NCBI RefSeq assembly: GCF_030248535.1
Contig: NZ_JAHGAJ010000017.1
Coordinates: 165,477 to 229,476 of the forward strand
Length of the DNA stretch: 64,000 nucleotides
Origin: Vibrio sp. D404a
Lineage (GTDB): Bacteria; Pseudomonadota; Gammaproteobacteria; Enterobacterales; Vibrionaceae
Direction of reading: 5' to 3'
This document shows positions 19,621 through 30,110 of this stretch, piece by piece. Both the position numbers and the translations under genes were made by a program. The notes below the pieces were generated by a model. That model saw only the letters and a list, made by a program, of their open reading frames with translations, ran no database searches and was not told where the DNA came from. Position 1 is the stretch's first letter. The number at the start of each line of letters is the position of its first letter.

Positions 19621-19706
19621 GTTAGATATACATCTCTAACACGGCTACCGCAAGCAAAAAATGCAGTTTTAGCGTATTTATGACGGAACGTTTTTTAAGC
19701 GTCTTG

Positions 19707-20486
19707 CTAAGTCATTGATGCTTTTACATACACATCAAAACGGTTCTTTTTGGTCTCAATCGCCATACTTGGCTTTTGTTCATCTAACCAAGCCGCATAA
19801 TCGGGTCTTTTGACCACAACACGCTTTGCCGCCAGCTTCATTGCAGGCTCTAAAAGACCGTCTGCATCAAGATCTGCGCCCACCAAAGATTGGAACACTC
19901 GCATCTCTTTCTTAACCAGTGCCGATTTCTTCTTGTTCTCAGGGTGTGGGTACATAGGGTCAAGATAGACCACATCGGGTTGAGCAAACTCTGGATCAGC
20001 ACTCAGCTTATCAAGCGCATCATGACTCGAGGCATGAATCAAACTCATGCGCTCACTCACCCAACCACCGATATCAGGGTCTTGCTGCGCGCGCTGCAGG
20101 CCATCATCGAGCAGAGCAGCAACCACAGGATGTCGCTCAACCATCTGAACCTTGCAGCCCAATGATGCCAACACAAATGCATCACGCCCTAAGCCTGCCG
20201 TACCATCGAGTATGGTTGGCGTCGCGCCTTTGTTCAGACCAGCAGCCTTCGCGATCGCTTGCCCCTTACCACCACCAAATTTACGTCGGTGTCCAACGGC
20301 TCCGCCTACCAAATCCACAAAGATAGCGCCAAGCTTTGGCTCATCAACTTTACGCAGCTCAAGCCTTTCACTGGTCAACACTAGGGAAAACACACTGTTC
20401 TCATCATGAGATAGGTGCCAGCGTGAAGCCAACTCATTGAGGTGGTCGATTTGGTTCGCGTCTTCGCAAATCAGTTGTAGTTGCAA
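19707..20486 (-). CDS. rsmJ: 16S rRNA (guanine-1516-N2)-methyltransferase
   Basis: RsmJ makes m2G1516 in 16S rRNA with SAM. The 259 residues include [19 protein letters not shown] (motif I, about residues 95-113), [15 protein letters not shown] and the catalytic-type [20 protein letters not shown]. Translation starts at a TTG (20486), six bases after GGAG; no better start exists. In E. coli the gene is next to prlC; here a GGDEF/EAL gene and asnC have come between them. Confidence 0.94.
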   Translation of the reverse strand: MQLQLICEDANQIDHLNELASRWHLSHDENSVFSLVLTSERLELRKVDEPKLGAIFVDLVGGAVGHRRKFGGGKGQAIAKAAGLNKGATPTILDGTAGLGRDAFVLASLGCKVQMVERHPVVAALLDDGLQRAQQDPDIGGWVSERMSLIHASSHDALDKLSADPEFAQPDVVYLDPMYPHPENKKKSALVKKEMRVFQSLVGADLDADGLLEPAMKLAAKRVVVKRPDYAAWLDEQKPSMAIETKKNRFDVYVKASMT

Positions 20487-20510
20487 GGTTGTCTCCAGAG
20501 GACTCGATGA

Positions 20511-20546
20511 TAAAAAAATAAGGCAACCAGTTTACCTGATTGCCTC
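20511..20546 (-). terminator. terminator of the GGDEF/EAL gene
   Basis: On the minus strand AGGCAATCAG-GTAAA-CTGGTTGCCT (one G-T pair) is followed by TTATTTTTTT. It lies about 55 bp past the stop. Confidence 0.65.
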
Positions 20547-20599
20547 ATAAATACGTAACTTTGAGATGACTTTCTGTTTTTAGTCAACACGCTCGCTAA

Positions 20600-23500
20600 T
20601 TAAAGCACACGCTCTTGTCGTAGCTCTTCCACCAGCTCAGGTAACGGTTTAGGGCGACCTATGATGTAGCCTTGTGCGTAGTTGACCCCAAGCTCGATAA
20701 GCTTATCAATGATTTGGGTGTTCTCCACAAACTCAGCCACCGTGTATTTACCCATCTGCTTGGCCAGATCATTGATTGAGCGCACCATCACGTGGTCCAT
20801 CTCGTTGACATCAATATCACGCACAAACAGACCATCGATTTTAACGATATCCACGGGCAGTTTCTTCAGATAACCAAATGAAGATAAGCCTGAACCAAAG
20901 TCATCCAACGCGATCATACAGCCGAGCTCTTTCAAGCGAGTAAAGAACTTAATCGCCTGCTTCATGTTACTCATGGCTGCGGTTTCAGTGATCTCAAGGC
21001 AGATCTTGTCACACGGTACCGACGAGCTATCCAGGCTCTCAATCAAGAACTCGACAAACTCACGGTTACCCATCGAGTGACCAGAGAGGTTAATCGAACA
21101 CATGCCTAACTCGTCGATGACGCCCTGATTCCCTTCCAACCAAGTAAGGGTTTGGCTGACCACCTGACGGTCAATCAAATGGGCGATATTGTAGCGCTCA
21201 GAGGCTGGCATGAAGATCCCCGGAGAGATGTACTCGCCTTGATTGTTCTTAATCCGCACCAGTATCTCAAAGTGCATCTTATCGCTCTCTTTTTCGAGCC
21301 CAAGAATGCGCTGTGCAAACAGTTCAAGGCGATCATGAGCCAATGCCTCATGCACTAAGTTGACACACTCCATCTCTAAGTGACGACGACGCAGGTCTTC
21401 ATCATCTTGATGATAAAGGTTATAGCGATTGCGCCCCTCTTCTTTCGCCGCATGACACGCCGCATCCGCTTGAGCGTGCACCATCTGTGGGGAAGCAGCA
21501 GTATGATCGATCAAGCGAATACCGATCGAACAAGTCAGGTTGAGGCGAATCTCATCCCACAAGAAGGCATTATCACCCATCATCGCAATGATGCTGCGAC
21601 ACACATTGATTGCGTCGCGTTCAGTACAGTCCTTCAGTAGAACCGCAAACTCATCACCGCCCATTCGCGCGAGTACCGCATTGTAAGGCAGCACGTTCTC
21701 AAGCAGGCCAGCGCTGAATAAGATCGCCGCATCCCCAGCTTCATGGCCTGCGGTATCGTTAAGGACCTTTAGCTGGTCTAAGTCAAGGAACAGCATCGCA
21801 TGGGTACGCATATGACTTTCCACCTCTTTGAGCGCTTTTTGCAGCTCTTGCTCAAAGTGGTTGCGGTTGAAAGTGTGTGTCAGTAAATCGTAACGAGCTT
21901 GATATTCCAACTGCTCTGCCAGTTCATGAGTCTCGGTGATGTCCTCACCCACTATCAACAGTTGGTTAGAGTCGACCAATGGACGGATATTCTCTCGAAT
22001 CCAAATTTTACTGCCATCAGCGTGACGATACTGGATATCACGACGCCATACTCCACGGGATTTATGTTGCGGCTGCAGCAAGATTTGGCGAGGAATCATG
22101 GCATTTCGGTCGACGTAAAACTCACGCGGTCGATGCCCTAACAACTCACCCAACGGATAGCCCAATAGCTCCTCAGCAAATTGGTTCACCTGCTGAATAC
22201 GGTTGTTTTCATCCAACGTAATCATCATCACCGGTTGCTTATCGTAGTAGAGCTTAAGGTTCGCTTCACGTTGGAACAACTTGTTCTCTGCCAGCTTTCT
22301 CGAGGTCACGTCACGGGCCTCAAACAAGAACTGACAATCATTAGACTCACTGTCCGGCATTGGCTTAAGAGAGATATCTAGGACAATCACACCTCGTTCG
22401 CGACACCATACTTCCGCTTCAAAACGCAGTGATGTCTGAGACTCAGGGTTCATAAAGTACTTATTAAGCGTCTCACTCGCCGAGTCTTCCCAGTGCTTAT
22501 GCTGATAGATAGGCGTGCCTACTTGGTAACCTTGGTTGTAGAGCAGCTCATGCAACTTGCTGTTACTAGAGAGCAGTACCCCATCGCGGTCGATGATGCC
22601 CATAAACTGCAGGCTCTGATCGAATATCGATTCCAACAACAATTGGCTCTTACGGCTGTCGCGTTCGCTCTTTTTGAGGCGATTCAGATAGTAGACTAAG
22701 GTGATGATCACACAGCCCATCGCTAAAAACAGCAGGCTTAGCGTGCGAATCTCATCTTGGTAGCGCTCAAAGAAGGGTTGAGGCTTGTTGAAAAAGGTCG
22801 CTGAGGTTTCACTCTTGCCACCCAGATCCCAGCGTGTCAACTGTTGATAGTCGAGTTTGATTTCTGCTGCACCCTCAAGAACTGGAGGCAATGTCTGATG
22901 TGGGTTTGCCAACACGCGACGCAAGGTACGCCCTGTTTCGCGCCCTTGGCTCAAGCCACTCTGAATCACACCACCAATCGCGCCAAAACCCAAGCCGAGA
23001 TCGTGCACCATGTAGATCGGCATGCGTGTCAGCTTATTCAGCGTGCGCCAGTCTTCATCACTACTGATGTTGCCGTTCTCATCTCGATAGTAAGCCCAGA
23101 AAAGCAAACTCTTCCCCATATCGGCTTGCTGAGAAAAGTCCATCAACTCACGGTAAGATTTGGGCTGAAACTGTTCAATGATGGCCGCATGCTCTGGGTG
23201 CTTCTGCAGGTGAAGGTCAACCTGAGCACGAATGGCCTCGCCCGTCACCGAGTAATCAGAAACGATATAGATCTTCTCGGCCATAGGCTGTAAGCGTTGG
23301 ATTAAGGCGACGTTACTACTTAGATCAATGTCTTCGGTGATCCCGGTGGCATTCAGCCCTTCGATCATTGCTGGCGAATAGTTATTGATGCCACCAAACA
23401 CCACCAAGGTATCTTTAAGCTCAGGGGCAAGCCTGCGCATCAGGTTAAGCGCATTATTATCGCTGACCACCACCGCCGCAAACTCTTCGTTCGCGAGTTT

Positions 23501-23737
23501 GGTTCGATAGAGTTGGTAGAGTTTTTCCAGATACTCTTCGCTCTGCGCGCGCTTGCTGTCGAGGTAGACGACGCGATAGGAGATGCCATCACGCTTTAGT
23601 TCAGTCGCGAGGCCTTTTTGAAAGTTATCAGTCCAGAAGAAACCTTGATGGTAAGAGTGAACAACCAACACATCTTTTGGTTGAGCCGAAGCCAACAGGC
23701 TCCAACCAAGAAGAATAAAAAACAACGAAAATCGCAC
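20600..23737 (-). CDS. sensor with periplasmic ABC-binding-like domain, PAS, GGDEF and EAL domains
   Basis: A membrane c-di-GMP enzyme of about 1045 residues. Order: signal peptide, periplasmic substrate-binding-like domain (about 22-320, beginning PKDVLVVHSYHQGFFWTDNF), a membrane helix (about 335-357), two PAS domains (about 375-490 and 500-620), GGDEF (about 635-790; ARMGGDEFAVLL intact) and EAL (about 800-1040; EILVR in place of EALLR, with DDFGSG kept). The inhibitory RxxD site before GGDEF is absent (PYNA at that place). Both activities are therefore possible. The GTG at 23737 has a GGTGA site five bases upstream; a GTG three codons earlier is less well placed. It is divergent from asnC. 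Confidence 0.9.
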   Translation of the reverse strand: MRFSLFFILLGWSLLASAQPKDVLVVHSYHQGFFWTDNFQKGLATELKRDGISYRVVYLDSKRAQSEEYLEKLYQLYRTKLANEEFAAVVVSDNNALNLMRRLAPELKDTLVVFGGINNYSPAMIEGLNATGITEDIDLSSNVALIQRLQPMAEKIYIVSDYSVTGEAIRAQVDLHLQKHPEHAAIIEQFQPKSYRELMDFSQQADMGKSLLFWAYYRDENGNISSDEDWRTLNKLTRMPIYMVHDLGLGFGAIGGVIQSGLSQGRETGRTLRRVLANPHQTLPPVLEGAAEIKLDYQQLTRWDLGGKSETSATFFNKPQPFFERYQDEIRTLSLLFLAMGCVIITLVYYLNRLKKSERDSRKSQLLLESIFDQSLQFMGIIDRDGVLLSSNSKLHELLYNQGYQVGTPIYQHKHWEDSASETLNKYFMNPESQTSLRFEAEVWCRERGVIVLDISLKPMPDSESNDCQFLFEARDVTSRKLAENKLFQREANLKLYYDKQPVMMITLDENNRIQQVNQFAEELLGYPLGELLGHRPREFYVDRNAMIPRQILLQPQHKSRGVWRRDIQYRHADGSKIWIRENIRPLVDSNQLLIVGEDITETHELAEQLEYQARYDLLTHTFNRNHFEQELQKALKEVESHMRTHAMLFLDLDQLKVLNDTAGHEAGDAAILFSAGLLENVLPYNAVLARMGGDEFAVLLKDCTERDAINVCRSIIAMMGDNAFLWDEIRLNLTCSIGIRLIDHTAASPQMVHAQADAACHAAKEEGRNRYNLYHQDDEDLRRRHLEMECVNLVHEALAHDRLELFAQRILGLEKESDKMHFEILVRIKNNQGEYISPGIFMPASERYNIAHLIDRQVVSQTLTWLEGNQGVIDELGMCSINLSGHSMGNREFVEFLIESLDSSSVPCDKICLEITETAAMSNMKQAIKFFTRLKELGCMIALDDFGSGLSSFGYLKKLPVDIVKIDGLFVRDIDVNEMDHVMVRSINDLAKQMGKYTVAEFVENTQIIDKLIELGVNYAQGYIIGRPKPLPELVEELRQERVL

Positions 23738-23836
23738 TAAGCTCACCCTAACATCATACTTGCTGCTAATATTATCACCCTTGGCTATGATGTGTACTCT
23801 AGCTATCCCACTTTCACTCGAATTACAGAGGTTTGC

Positions 23837-24301
23837 ATGTCGACTTCAACCGCTCGTCTTGATGATTTAGATCGCGCTATTCTAAAAACACTGATGGAAG
23901 ACGCTCGCACACCTTATGCAGAGATGGCGAAACAGTTCGATGTCAGCCCTGCCACCATCCATGTGCGCATTGAAAAAATGAAGTCGGCGGAGGTGATCGA
24001 GGGTACAGAGGTGGTGGTTAACACCAAGAAGCTTGGCTACGACGTGTGCTGTTTTATCGGAATCAACCTAAATGCGGCCAAAGACTATCACTCCGCTATT
24101 GCCAAGCTCAATGCACTCGATGAAGTAGTGGAAGCCTATTACACCACAGGCGCTTACAACATCTTTGTAAAGCTGATGTGTAAATCGATTGAAGAGCTGC
24201 AATATGTGTTGATTGATAAGCTGCAGGCGATCGATGAAGTGCAATCAACCGAGACGCTGATCTCGCTGCAAAACCCGATCAATCGCAATGTGAACCCATA
24301 G
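23837..24301 (+). CDS. asnC: transcriptional regulator AsnC (Lrp/AsnC family)
   Basis: A 154-residue regulator. The N-terminal helix-turn-helix (DLDRAILKTLMEDARTPYAE, then FDVSPATIHVRIEKMK) is followed by the RAM ligand-binding domain (LGYDVCCFIGINLNAAKDY, DEVVEAYYTTGAYNIFVKLM). Identity to E. coli AsnC is high by eye across the whole length, including QSTETLISLQNPI. AsnC activates asnA in response to asparagine, but asnA is not adjacent here. The ATG at 23837 with AGAGG upstream is preferred; an earlier in-frame ATG would add fifteen unrelated residues. Confidence 0.92.
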   Translation: MSTSTARLDDLDRAILKTLMEDARTPYAEMAKQFDVSPATIHVRIEKMKSAEVIEGTEVVVNTKKLGYDVCCFIGINLNAAKDYHSAIAKLNALDEVVEAYYTTGAYNIFVKLMCKSIEELQYVLIDKLQAIDEVQSTETLISLQNPINRNVNP

Positions 24302-24320
24302 CAAGTCGATAAATTGATAC

Positions 24321-24349
24321 AAAAAGAGCCTCACGATGAGGCTCTTTTT
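24321..24349. terminator. bidirectional terminator, asnC / prlC
   Basis: AAAAAGAGCCTCA-CGA-TGAGGCTCTTTTT, a 13-bp perfect stem with A/T tracts, between convergent genes. Confidence 0.9.
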
Positions 24350-24369
24350 CGATTTTGGCTAAGCCAGGT

Positions 24370-26412
24370 TTACGCGCTGATGCCCGCATGACGTAGCATG
24401 GCATCGATTTGAGGCTCGCGACCACGGAAGCGTTTGAATAGCTCCATAGGTTCTTCGCTGCCACCCATCTCTAGGATGTTGTTCAGGAAGCGTTTACCAG
24501 TATCAGTATTGAAGATACCTTCCTCTTCGAACGCAGAGAACGCATCCGCAGACAACACTTCAGCCCATAGGTAGCTGTAGTAACCCGCGCTATAGCCACC
24601 CGCAAAGATGTGACCGAAGCTGTGTGAAAAACGGTTCCACTCTAGACTTGGCAGTACCGCGACTTTCGACTTAACATCCGCCAGCGTTTCTAGCACACGT
24701 GCACCTACTTCTGGGTCATACGTAGTATGCAGCGTGAAATCGAATAGACCGAACTCAAGCTGGCGCAGAATGAACATCGCCGACTGGAAGTTCTTCGCTG
24801 CGAGCATCTTCTCTAGCATCTCTTTTGGTAGTGCTTCACCGGTTTCATAGTGACCAGAGATGAACGCCAACGCCTCTTCTTCCCAGCACCAATTTTCTAG
24901 GAACTGGCTTGGTAGCTCAACCGCATCCCAAGGCACGCCGTTGATACCCGAAACCGCGCCCGCTTCCACTTGAGTCAGCATATGGTGAATACCGTGACCA
25001 AACTCGTGGAACAGAGTCACGACTTCATCGTGGGTGAACAGTGCAGGCTTATCGCCCACAGGCTTGTTGAAGTTACATGTTAGATACGCAACCGGCGTTT
25101 GCAGCTCACCTGCTGCAGTAATACGACGACCACGACAGTCATCCATCCATGCACCACCGCGCTTGTGTTCACGTGCGTATAAATCTAGGTAGAAGCTGCC
25201 ACGTAGGGTTTCATTGGCATCAAAGATATCAAAGAAGCGTACCGATTCATGCCAAGTATCGACGCCTTCACGCTCTTTAACTGTCATGCCAAACACACGG
25301 CTTAGTACTTCAAATAGACCAGATACCGCTTTTGACTCTGGGAAGTAAGGGCGCAGATCTTCATCCGAAATCTCAAATAGGTGCTGTTTCTGTTTCTCGC
25401 TGTAGTAAGCGATGTCCCACAGCTCCAATTCAGAGACACCAAACTCCTTCTCTGCGAATTGACGCAGTTCTTCCACTTCGCGCTCACCTTGAGGCTTAGC
25501 TTTCACGGCTAGGTCGTTCAAGAAGCCTAGTACCTGATCTGGCGTCTCAGCCATTTTGGTTGCCAGAGACTTCTCACTGTAGGTACCAAACCCAAGCATG
25601 CGTGCGATTTCGTGACGCAGCTTAAGCTGTTCCGTAATGATCTCACTGTTGTCCCACTTGCCTGCGTTTGGACCGCGATCCGATGCACGTGTCACGTACG
25701 CTTCGTACAACTCTTGGCGTAGCGCTTGGTTGTCACAGTAGGTCATCACTGGAAGGTAAGATGGGATGTCTAGCGTCAGCAGGTAACCCTCTTGCTCTTT
25801 GGCTTCTGCGGCGGCTTGCGCGGCGGCTAGTGCAGACTCAGGCATACCCGCTAGCTCTGCCACGTCAGTGATCTGCTTGCTCCAACCCATGGTCGCATCA
25901 AGTACGTTGTTTGAGAACTGCGAACCCAGCTCAGACATGCGCTTACTGATCTCACCGTAACGATGCTGCTCATCAGCAGGCAAACCAATGCCCGACAGTT
26001 CGAAATCGCGCAGCGCATCGGTAATGGTTTTCTTCTGAGCTTGGCTCAGTGATGCAAATTCATCACTCGCTTTGATCGCTTTGTATGCCTCAAACAAGCC
26101 TTTATGTTGACCAACCCAAGTGCCGTACTCAGAAAGCAACGGCAGGCAGCTCTCGTAAGCTTCACGCAGTTCATCGCTGTTCACCACTGAGTTCATATGG
26201 CTCACTGGTGACCAAATGCGGCTAAGGCGGTCGTCCACCTCTTCAATAGGTGCCACTAGGTTATCCCAGCTTGGTGAGGTATTACCTTCAAGTACTTGTT
26301 CTATCTTATTGCGACACTCTTCAATCACTTGCTCTACCGCTGGCTTAACGTGCGCAGGGGTGATCTGTGAAAACGGTGGTAGGTCCGTGAAGGTTAATAG
26401 CGGGTTAGACAT
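24370..26412 (-). CDS. prlC: oligopeptidase A (M3 metallopeptidase)
   Basis: A cytoplasmic zinc peptidase that degrades short peptides, including cleaved signal peptides. The 680 residues match the family length. The zinc motif LFHEFGHGIHHML is at about 464-476, with the third ligand Glu in WDAVELPSQFLENW. The C-terminal substrate loop HSFGHIFAGGYSAGYYSYLW is present. AAAGGA precedes the ATG. It is divergent from rlmJ, the arrangement seen in E. coli. Confidence 0.97.
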   Translation of the reverse strand: MSNPLLTFTDLPPFSQITPAHVKPAVEQVIEECRNKIEQVLEGNTSPSWDNLVAPIEEVDDRLSRIWSPVSHMNSVVNSDELREAYESCLPLLSEYGTWVGQHKGLFEAYKAIKASDEFASLSQAQKKTITDALRDFELSGIGLPADEQHRYGEISKRMSELGSQFSNNVLDATMGWSKQITDVAELAGMPESALAAAQAAAEAKEQEGYLLTLDIPSYLPVMTYCDNQALRQELYEAYVTRASDRGPNAGKWDNSEIITEQLKLRHEIARMLGFGTYSEKSLATKMAETPDQVLGFLNDLAVKAKPQGEREVEELRQFAEKEFGVSELELWDIAYYSEKQKQHLFEISDEDLRPYFPESKAVSGLFEVLSRVFGMTVKEREGVDTWHESVRFFDIFDANETLRGSFYLDLYAREHKRGGAWMDDCRGRRITAAGELQTPVAYLTCNFNKPVGDKPALFTHDEVVTLFHEFGHGIHHMLTQVEAGAVSGINGVPWDAVELPSQFLENWCWEEEALAFISGHYETGEALPKEMLEKMLAAKNFQSAMFILRQLEFGLFDFTLHTTYDPEVGARVLETLADVKSKVAVLPSLEWNRFSHSFGHIFAGGYSAGYYSYLWAEVLSADAFSAFEEEGIFNTDTGKRFLNNILEMGGSEEPMELFKRFRGREPQIDAMLRHAGISA

Positions 26413-26684
26413 ATAAACATTCCTTTGGCTTGGAGACTTGTGTCTTATTGTAATCAGGTCGTCTTACAGTATTGAGTTCAATCGACTCATAATTACATGC
26501 GAATAGTTATTAAATAGTGTCCATAAGCGCAAATTTCAATAGTAGAACCAATAACTAACCTATCTCCTAGATGACGACACGCTCATTTATGGAAGAATTT
26601 CTTGGCGAGTGCGGTATATAATGGAGAGAGAATACCCACCGACACCAACCACACTCTATAGCGAGAGTGTTACGAGAGTTTAAT

Positions 26685-27524
26685 TTGTTAAGTTATCGCC
26701 ACAGCTTCCACGCGGGTAACCATGCCGATGTGGTTAAGCATATTGTACAAAGCCTTATTCTTAATTCACTGAAGCAGAAGGACAAACCTTTTGTCTATCA
26801 CGATACCCACTCTGGTGTTGGTCGTTACGACTTAACTCACGAATGGTCGGAAAAGACCGGTGAGTACAAGCAAGGTATTGCTCGTGTATGGGACAAAAAA
26901 GATATCCCTGAAGACATTCAGAGCTACCTTGAGTCGATCTCAACGCTGAACAACGGCGATAAGCTGCGCTACTACCCAGGCTCACCACGAGTTGCGCGTG
27001 CTCACCTGCGTGAACAAGACCGTATGGTACTGACCGAGCTGCACCCAGCCGATCACCCTCTGCTTGAGCAAGAGTTCCACCGTGATCGTCAGGTGTCTAT
27101 CTATAAAGAAGATGGTTTCAAGCGACTCAAAGGCAGCCTGCCACCGAAAGAGCGTCGTGGTCTGGTTCTAATCGACCCACCTTACGAGCTGGCGAAAGAG
27201 TACCGCGATGTGGTGAACGCAATTTTCCAAAGCCACAAACGCTGGGCAACTGGGATCTACGCGATTTGGTACCCAGTGGTTAACCGCTGCGATATCGAAG
27301 ATATGATCGAAGGACTAGAAGGCTTAGGCATTCGCAAGATCCTGCAAATCGAACTCGGCGTATCACCAGACACCAATGAACGCGGCATGACAGCTTCGGG
27401 CATGATCGTGATTAACCCGCCTTGGAAACTGGAAAGCCAGATGAAAGAGATTCTGCCGTTCCTAAAAGACGCGATTGCGCCAGCAACCGGCCACTGGAAA
27501 GTCGACTGGATTGTCCCTGAATAA
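26685..27524 (+). CDS. rlmJ: 23S rRNA (adenine-2030-N6)-methyltransferase
   Basis: RlmJ methylates A2030 of 23S rRNA using SAM. The 279-residue protein begins LSYRHSFHAGNHADVVKHIV, the family's N-terminal insertion block, and contains the catalytic motif IDPPYE (about residues 158-163) and GMTASGMIVINPPWKLE. The TTG at 26685 matches the conserved start and has GAGAG six bases upstream. A GTG six codons earlier has no free ribosome-binding site. A -10-like TATATAAT sits at about 26611. Confidence 0.95.
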   Translation: MLSYRHSFHAGNHADVVKHIVQSLILNSLKQKDKPFVYHDTHSGVGRYDLTHEWSEKTGEYKQGIARVWDKKDIPEDIQSYLESISTLNNGDKLRYYPGSPRVARAHLREQDRMVLTELHPADHPLLEQEFHRDRQVSIYKEDGFKRLKGSLPPKERRGLVLIDPPYELAKEYRDVVNAIFQSHKRWATGIYAIWYPVVNRCDIEDMIEGLEGLGIRKILQIELGVSPDTNERGMTASGMIVINPPWKLESQMKEILPFLKDAIAPATGHWKVDWIVPE

Positions 27525-27560
27525 ATCATCTCTAATTTATTCAAATAGAATCAAAAACAT

Positions 27561-27592
27561 AAAAGTGCAGCGAACCTCTCGCTGCACTTTTT
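27561..27592 (+). terminator. terminator of rlmJ
   Basis: AAAAGTGCAGCGA and TCGCTGCACTTTTT pair around ACCTC, with a T-rich 3' flank. Confidence 0.85.
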
Positions 27593-27693
27593 CTTTATTA
27601 AAAGATAACTTTTTTCGTCTCAGCTTCGTCTTTTCTCAATGACCTTCGTCTTATGGGTGTAAGTAAATTAATTCTTAGAGTGAGAAAGACCCG

Positions 27694-28392
27694 ATGATTA
27701 AAGTTATCAGCTTCAAAATTTGCCCATTTGTCCAACGTGTCACTGCAGCGCTAGAAGCAAAACAGATCCCATACGAGATTGAGTACATCAGCCTCAAAGA
27801 CAAGCCACAATGGTTCCTCGATATTTCGCCAAACGGACAAGTGCCAGTGATGGTGACTGAATCAGGCACAGCACTGTTTGAGTCAGATGCGATCATTGAG
27901 TACATCGAGGATGAATTTGGTCCACTTGAGCAAGGCGTGACTAACGAACAACGCGCCCTAGACCGAGCTTGGAGCTACCTAGGTTCAAAGCACTACCTAC
28001 CTCAATGCGGCACTATGGGCAGTAAAGATAAGCAAACCTTCGAAGAGCGTGCAGAGAAGCTGATCAAGGCATTCCAAAAAGCAGAAGATCAGTTATCAGG
28101 TGATACCAAATTCTTCAAATCTGATGAACTAAGCAATGTTGATATGGCGTGGCTGCCTCTGCTGCACCGAGCAGACATTGTTAAAGCGCACTCTGGTTAT
28201 GACTTCCTATGTGGTCTACCGAAGATGCAGGCGTGGCAAAAGAACATCCTAGAGTCAGGGCTAGTTGAGAAAACCGTATCAGAAGATTTCGTCAAACTGT
28301 TCAGCGATTTCTACCTCACCAACACCTACCTAGCCGACGGTAAAGATATACAAGCCCAGACAGGTTGCGGTTCAAACAACTGCTGTGGCTAA
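27694..28392 (+). CDS. glutathione S-transferase-like protein with Cys-rich tail
   Basis: 232 residues, GST fold. The N-terminal thioredoxin-like domain (about 1-78) has a CPF motif (SFKICPFVQRVTAALEAKQI) and the SNAIL-type glutathione motif ESDAIIEYIEDE. The helical domain runs from about 85 to 215. The last ten residues, TGCGSNNCCG, form a Cys cluster not usual in GSTs. A dithiol-type activity or metal binding by the tail is inference. It stands between rlmJ and gor, so a role in glutathione metabolism is plausible. Confidence 0.85.
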   Translation: MIKVISFKICPFVQRVTAALEAKQIPYEIEYISLKDKPQWFLDISPNGQVPVMVTESGTALFESDAIIEYIEDEFGPLEQGVTNEQRALDRAWSYLGSKHYLPQCGTMGSKDKQTFEERAEKLIKAFQKAEDQLSGDTKFFKSDELSNVDMAWLPLLHRADIVKAHSGYDFLCGLPKMQAWQKNILESGLVEKTVSEDFVKLFSDFYLTNTYLADGKDIQAQTGCGSNNCCG

Positions 28393-28409
28393 ACTTTCCT
28401 TCTGGATCG

Positions 28410-28441
28410 ACAAAGCGGAGTGATGGCTTATTCCGCTTTGT
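28410..28441. repeat. hairpin after the GST-like gene
   Basis: ACAAAGCGGA and TCCGCTTTGT form a 10-bp stem around a 12-base loop; the T tract is poor. Possibly a weak terminator. Confidence 0.5.
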
Positions 28442-28621
28442 TGCTGTCTCATCGCTATTTGTCATAAGCAATGTCACTTTTTCCCATTTAGTAAATTGCT
28501 AGACTCGATTTATGATAGCAGCATAGGATAGGTAACAATTCATGTTGATAGCGTTGAGTTCACTCAGACGCACCCCAATGTAATTGTTATCAACAAAATT
28601 AATAAGCTCTTGGAGAAAGTA

Positions 28622-29977
28622 ATGGCGACTCATTTTGATTATATCTGTATCGGCGGTGGTTCTGGCGGTATCGCATCAGCAAACCGTGCAGCAATGTACG
28701 GCGCAAAGGTTGCACTTATCGAAGCACAAGACCTAGGCGGCACATGTGTAAACGTTGGCTGTGTTCCTAAAAAGGTAATGTGGCACGGTGCTCAAGTTGC
28801 AGAAGCGATGAACCTGTACGCAGAAGACTACGGCTTCGATGTGGATGTAAAAGGCTTCGATTGGAGCAAACTGGTTGAGAGCCGCCAAGCTTATATTGGT
28901 CGTATCCACCAATCTTACGACCGTGTTCTAGGCAATAACAAAGTTAACGTGATTAAAGGCTTTGCTAAGTTTGTTGACGAGAAAACGGTTGAAGTAAACG
29001 GTGAACACTACACAGCGGATCACATCCTGATCGCAGTGGGTGGTCGTCCAACTATTCCAAACATTCCAGGCGCTGAGTACGGCATTGATTCAAACGGCTT
29101 CTTCGATCTAGCTGAGCAACCAAAGCGCGTTGCAGTTATCGGTGCAGGCTACATCGCGGTTGAAATCGCAGGCGTTCTGCATGCACTAGGCACAGAAACA
29201 CACCTATTCTGCCGTAAAGAGTCTCCACTACGTAGCTTCGACCCAATGATCATCGAGACCTTGGTTGAAGTAATGGATGCGGAAGGTCCAACGCTGCACA
29301 CTCACTCTGTACCAAAAGAAGTGGTTAAAGAAGCAGATGGCAGCCTAACTCTGCACCTAGAAAACGGTGAAAGCCAAAACGTTGATACCCTAATCTGGGC
29401 TATCGGTCGTCACCCTGCGACGGATGCAATCAACCTAGCATCAACAGGCGTAGAGACGAACGATCGCGGCTACATCAAAGTAGACGAGTACCAAACAACT
29501 AACGTTCCTGGCATCTACTGTGTGGGTGACATCATGGAAGGCGGTATCGAGCTAACGCCAGTTGCGGTTAAAGCGGGTCGTCAGCTTTCTGAGCGCCTAT
29601 TCAACGGTAAAACCAACGCGAAGATGGACTACGATCTTGTTCCTACTGTTGTATTCAGCCACCCACCAATCGGCACCATTGGTCTAACGACTCAAGAAGC
29701 AGAAGAGAAATACGGCAAAGACAACATCAAGGTTTACACGTCTGGCTTCACTGCAATGTACACAGCAGTAACCAAACACCGTCAACCTTGTAAGATGAAG
29801 CTAGTATGTGCTGGCGAAGAAGAAACGGTTGTTGGCCTACACGGCATCGGTTTCACTGTTGACGAGATGATCCAAGGCTTCGGCGTAGCAATGAAGATGG
29901 GCGCAACCAAAGCAGACTTCGACTCTGTTGTGGCTATCCACCCTACTGGTTCGGAAGAATTCGTTACCATGCGATAA
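28622..29977 (+). CDS. gor: glutathione-disulfide reductase
   Basis: Gor is the FAD-dependent enzyme that regenerates glutathione with NADPH. 451 residues. The FAD motif is [20 protein letters not shown], the redox disulfide is in [13 protein letters not shown], the NADPH motif is [17 protein letters not shown], and the C-terminal catalytic HPTGSEE is present. The ATG at 28622 follows GGAGAAAGTA; an in-frame TTG four codons earlier overlaps that site. The gene ends at a strong terminator. Confidence 0.97.
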   Translation: MATHFDYICIGGGSGGIASANRAAMYGAKVALIEAQDLGGTCVNVGCVPKKVMWHGAQVAEAMNLYAEDYGFDVDVKGFDWSKLVESRQAYIGRIHQSYDRVLGNNKVNVIKGFAKFVDEKTVEVNGEHYTADHILIAVGGRPTIPNIPGAEYGIDSNGFFDLAEQPKRVAVIGAGYIAVEIAGVLHALGTETHLFCRKESPLRSFDPMIIETLVEVMDAEGPTLHTHSVPKEVVKEADGSLTLHLENGESQNVDTLIWAIGRHPATDAINLASTGVETNDRGYIKVDEYQTTNVPGIYCVGDIMEGGIELTPVAVKAGRQLSERLFNGKTNAKMDYDLVPTVVFSHPPIGTIGLTTQEAEEKYGKDNIKVYTSGFTAMYTAVTKHRQPCKMKLVCAGEEETVVGLHGIGFTVDEMIQGFGVAMKMGATKADFDSVVAIHPTGSEEFVTMR

Positions 29978-30007
29978 TCGCATAAGCGACATTATCTAAC
30001 GATTAAG

Positions 30008-30033
30008 AAAGCAGACTCCGGTCTGCTTTTTTT
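30008..30033 (+). terminator. terminator of gor
   Basis: AAAGCAGAC-TCCG-GTCTGCTTTTTTT, a 9-bp stem with a T tract. Confidence 0.9.
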
Positions 30034-30110
30034 GTGCCCGCTCTGAACTTTGCTCAAAATTTCAACGTAACAGACAAAGATTTCCTCTTAACGAAACATC
30101 GGAGTGTGTT

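Noticed and set aside
22844..23293. 149-codon open frame antisense to the GGDEF/EAL gene
   Set aside because: Shadow frame inside the periplasmic sensor domain.
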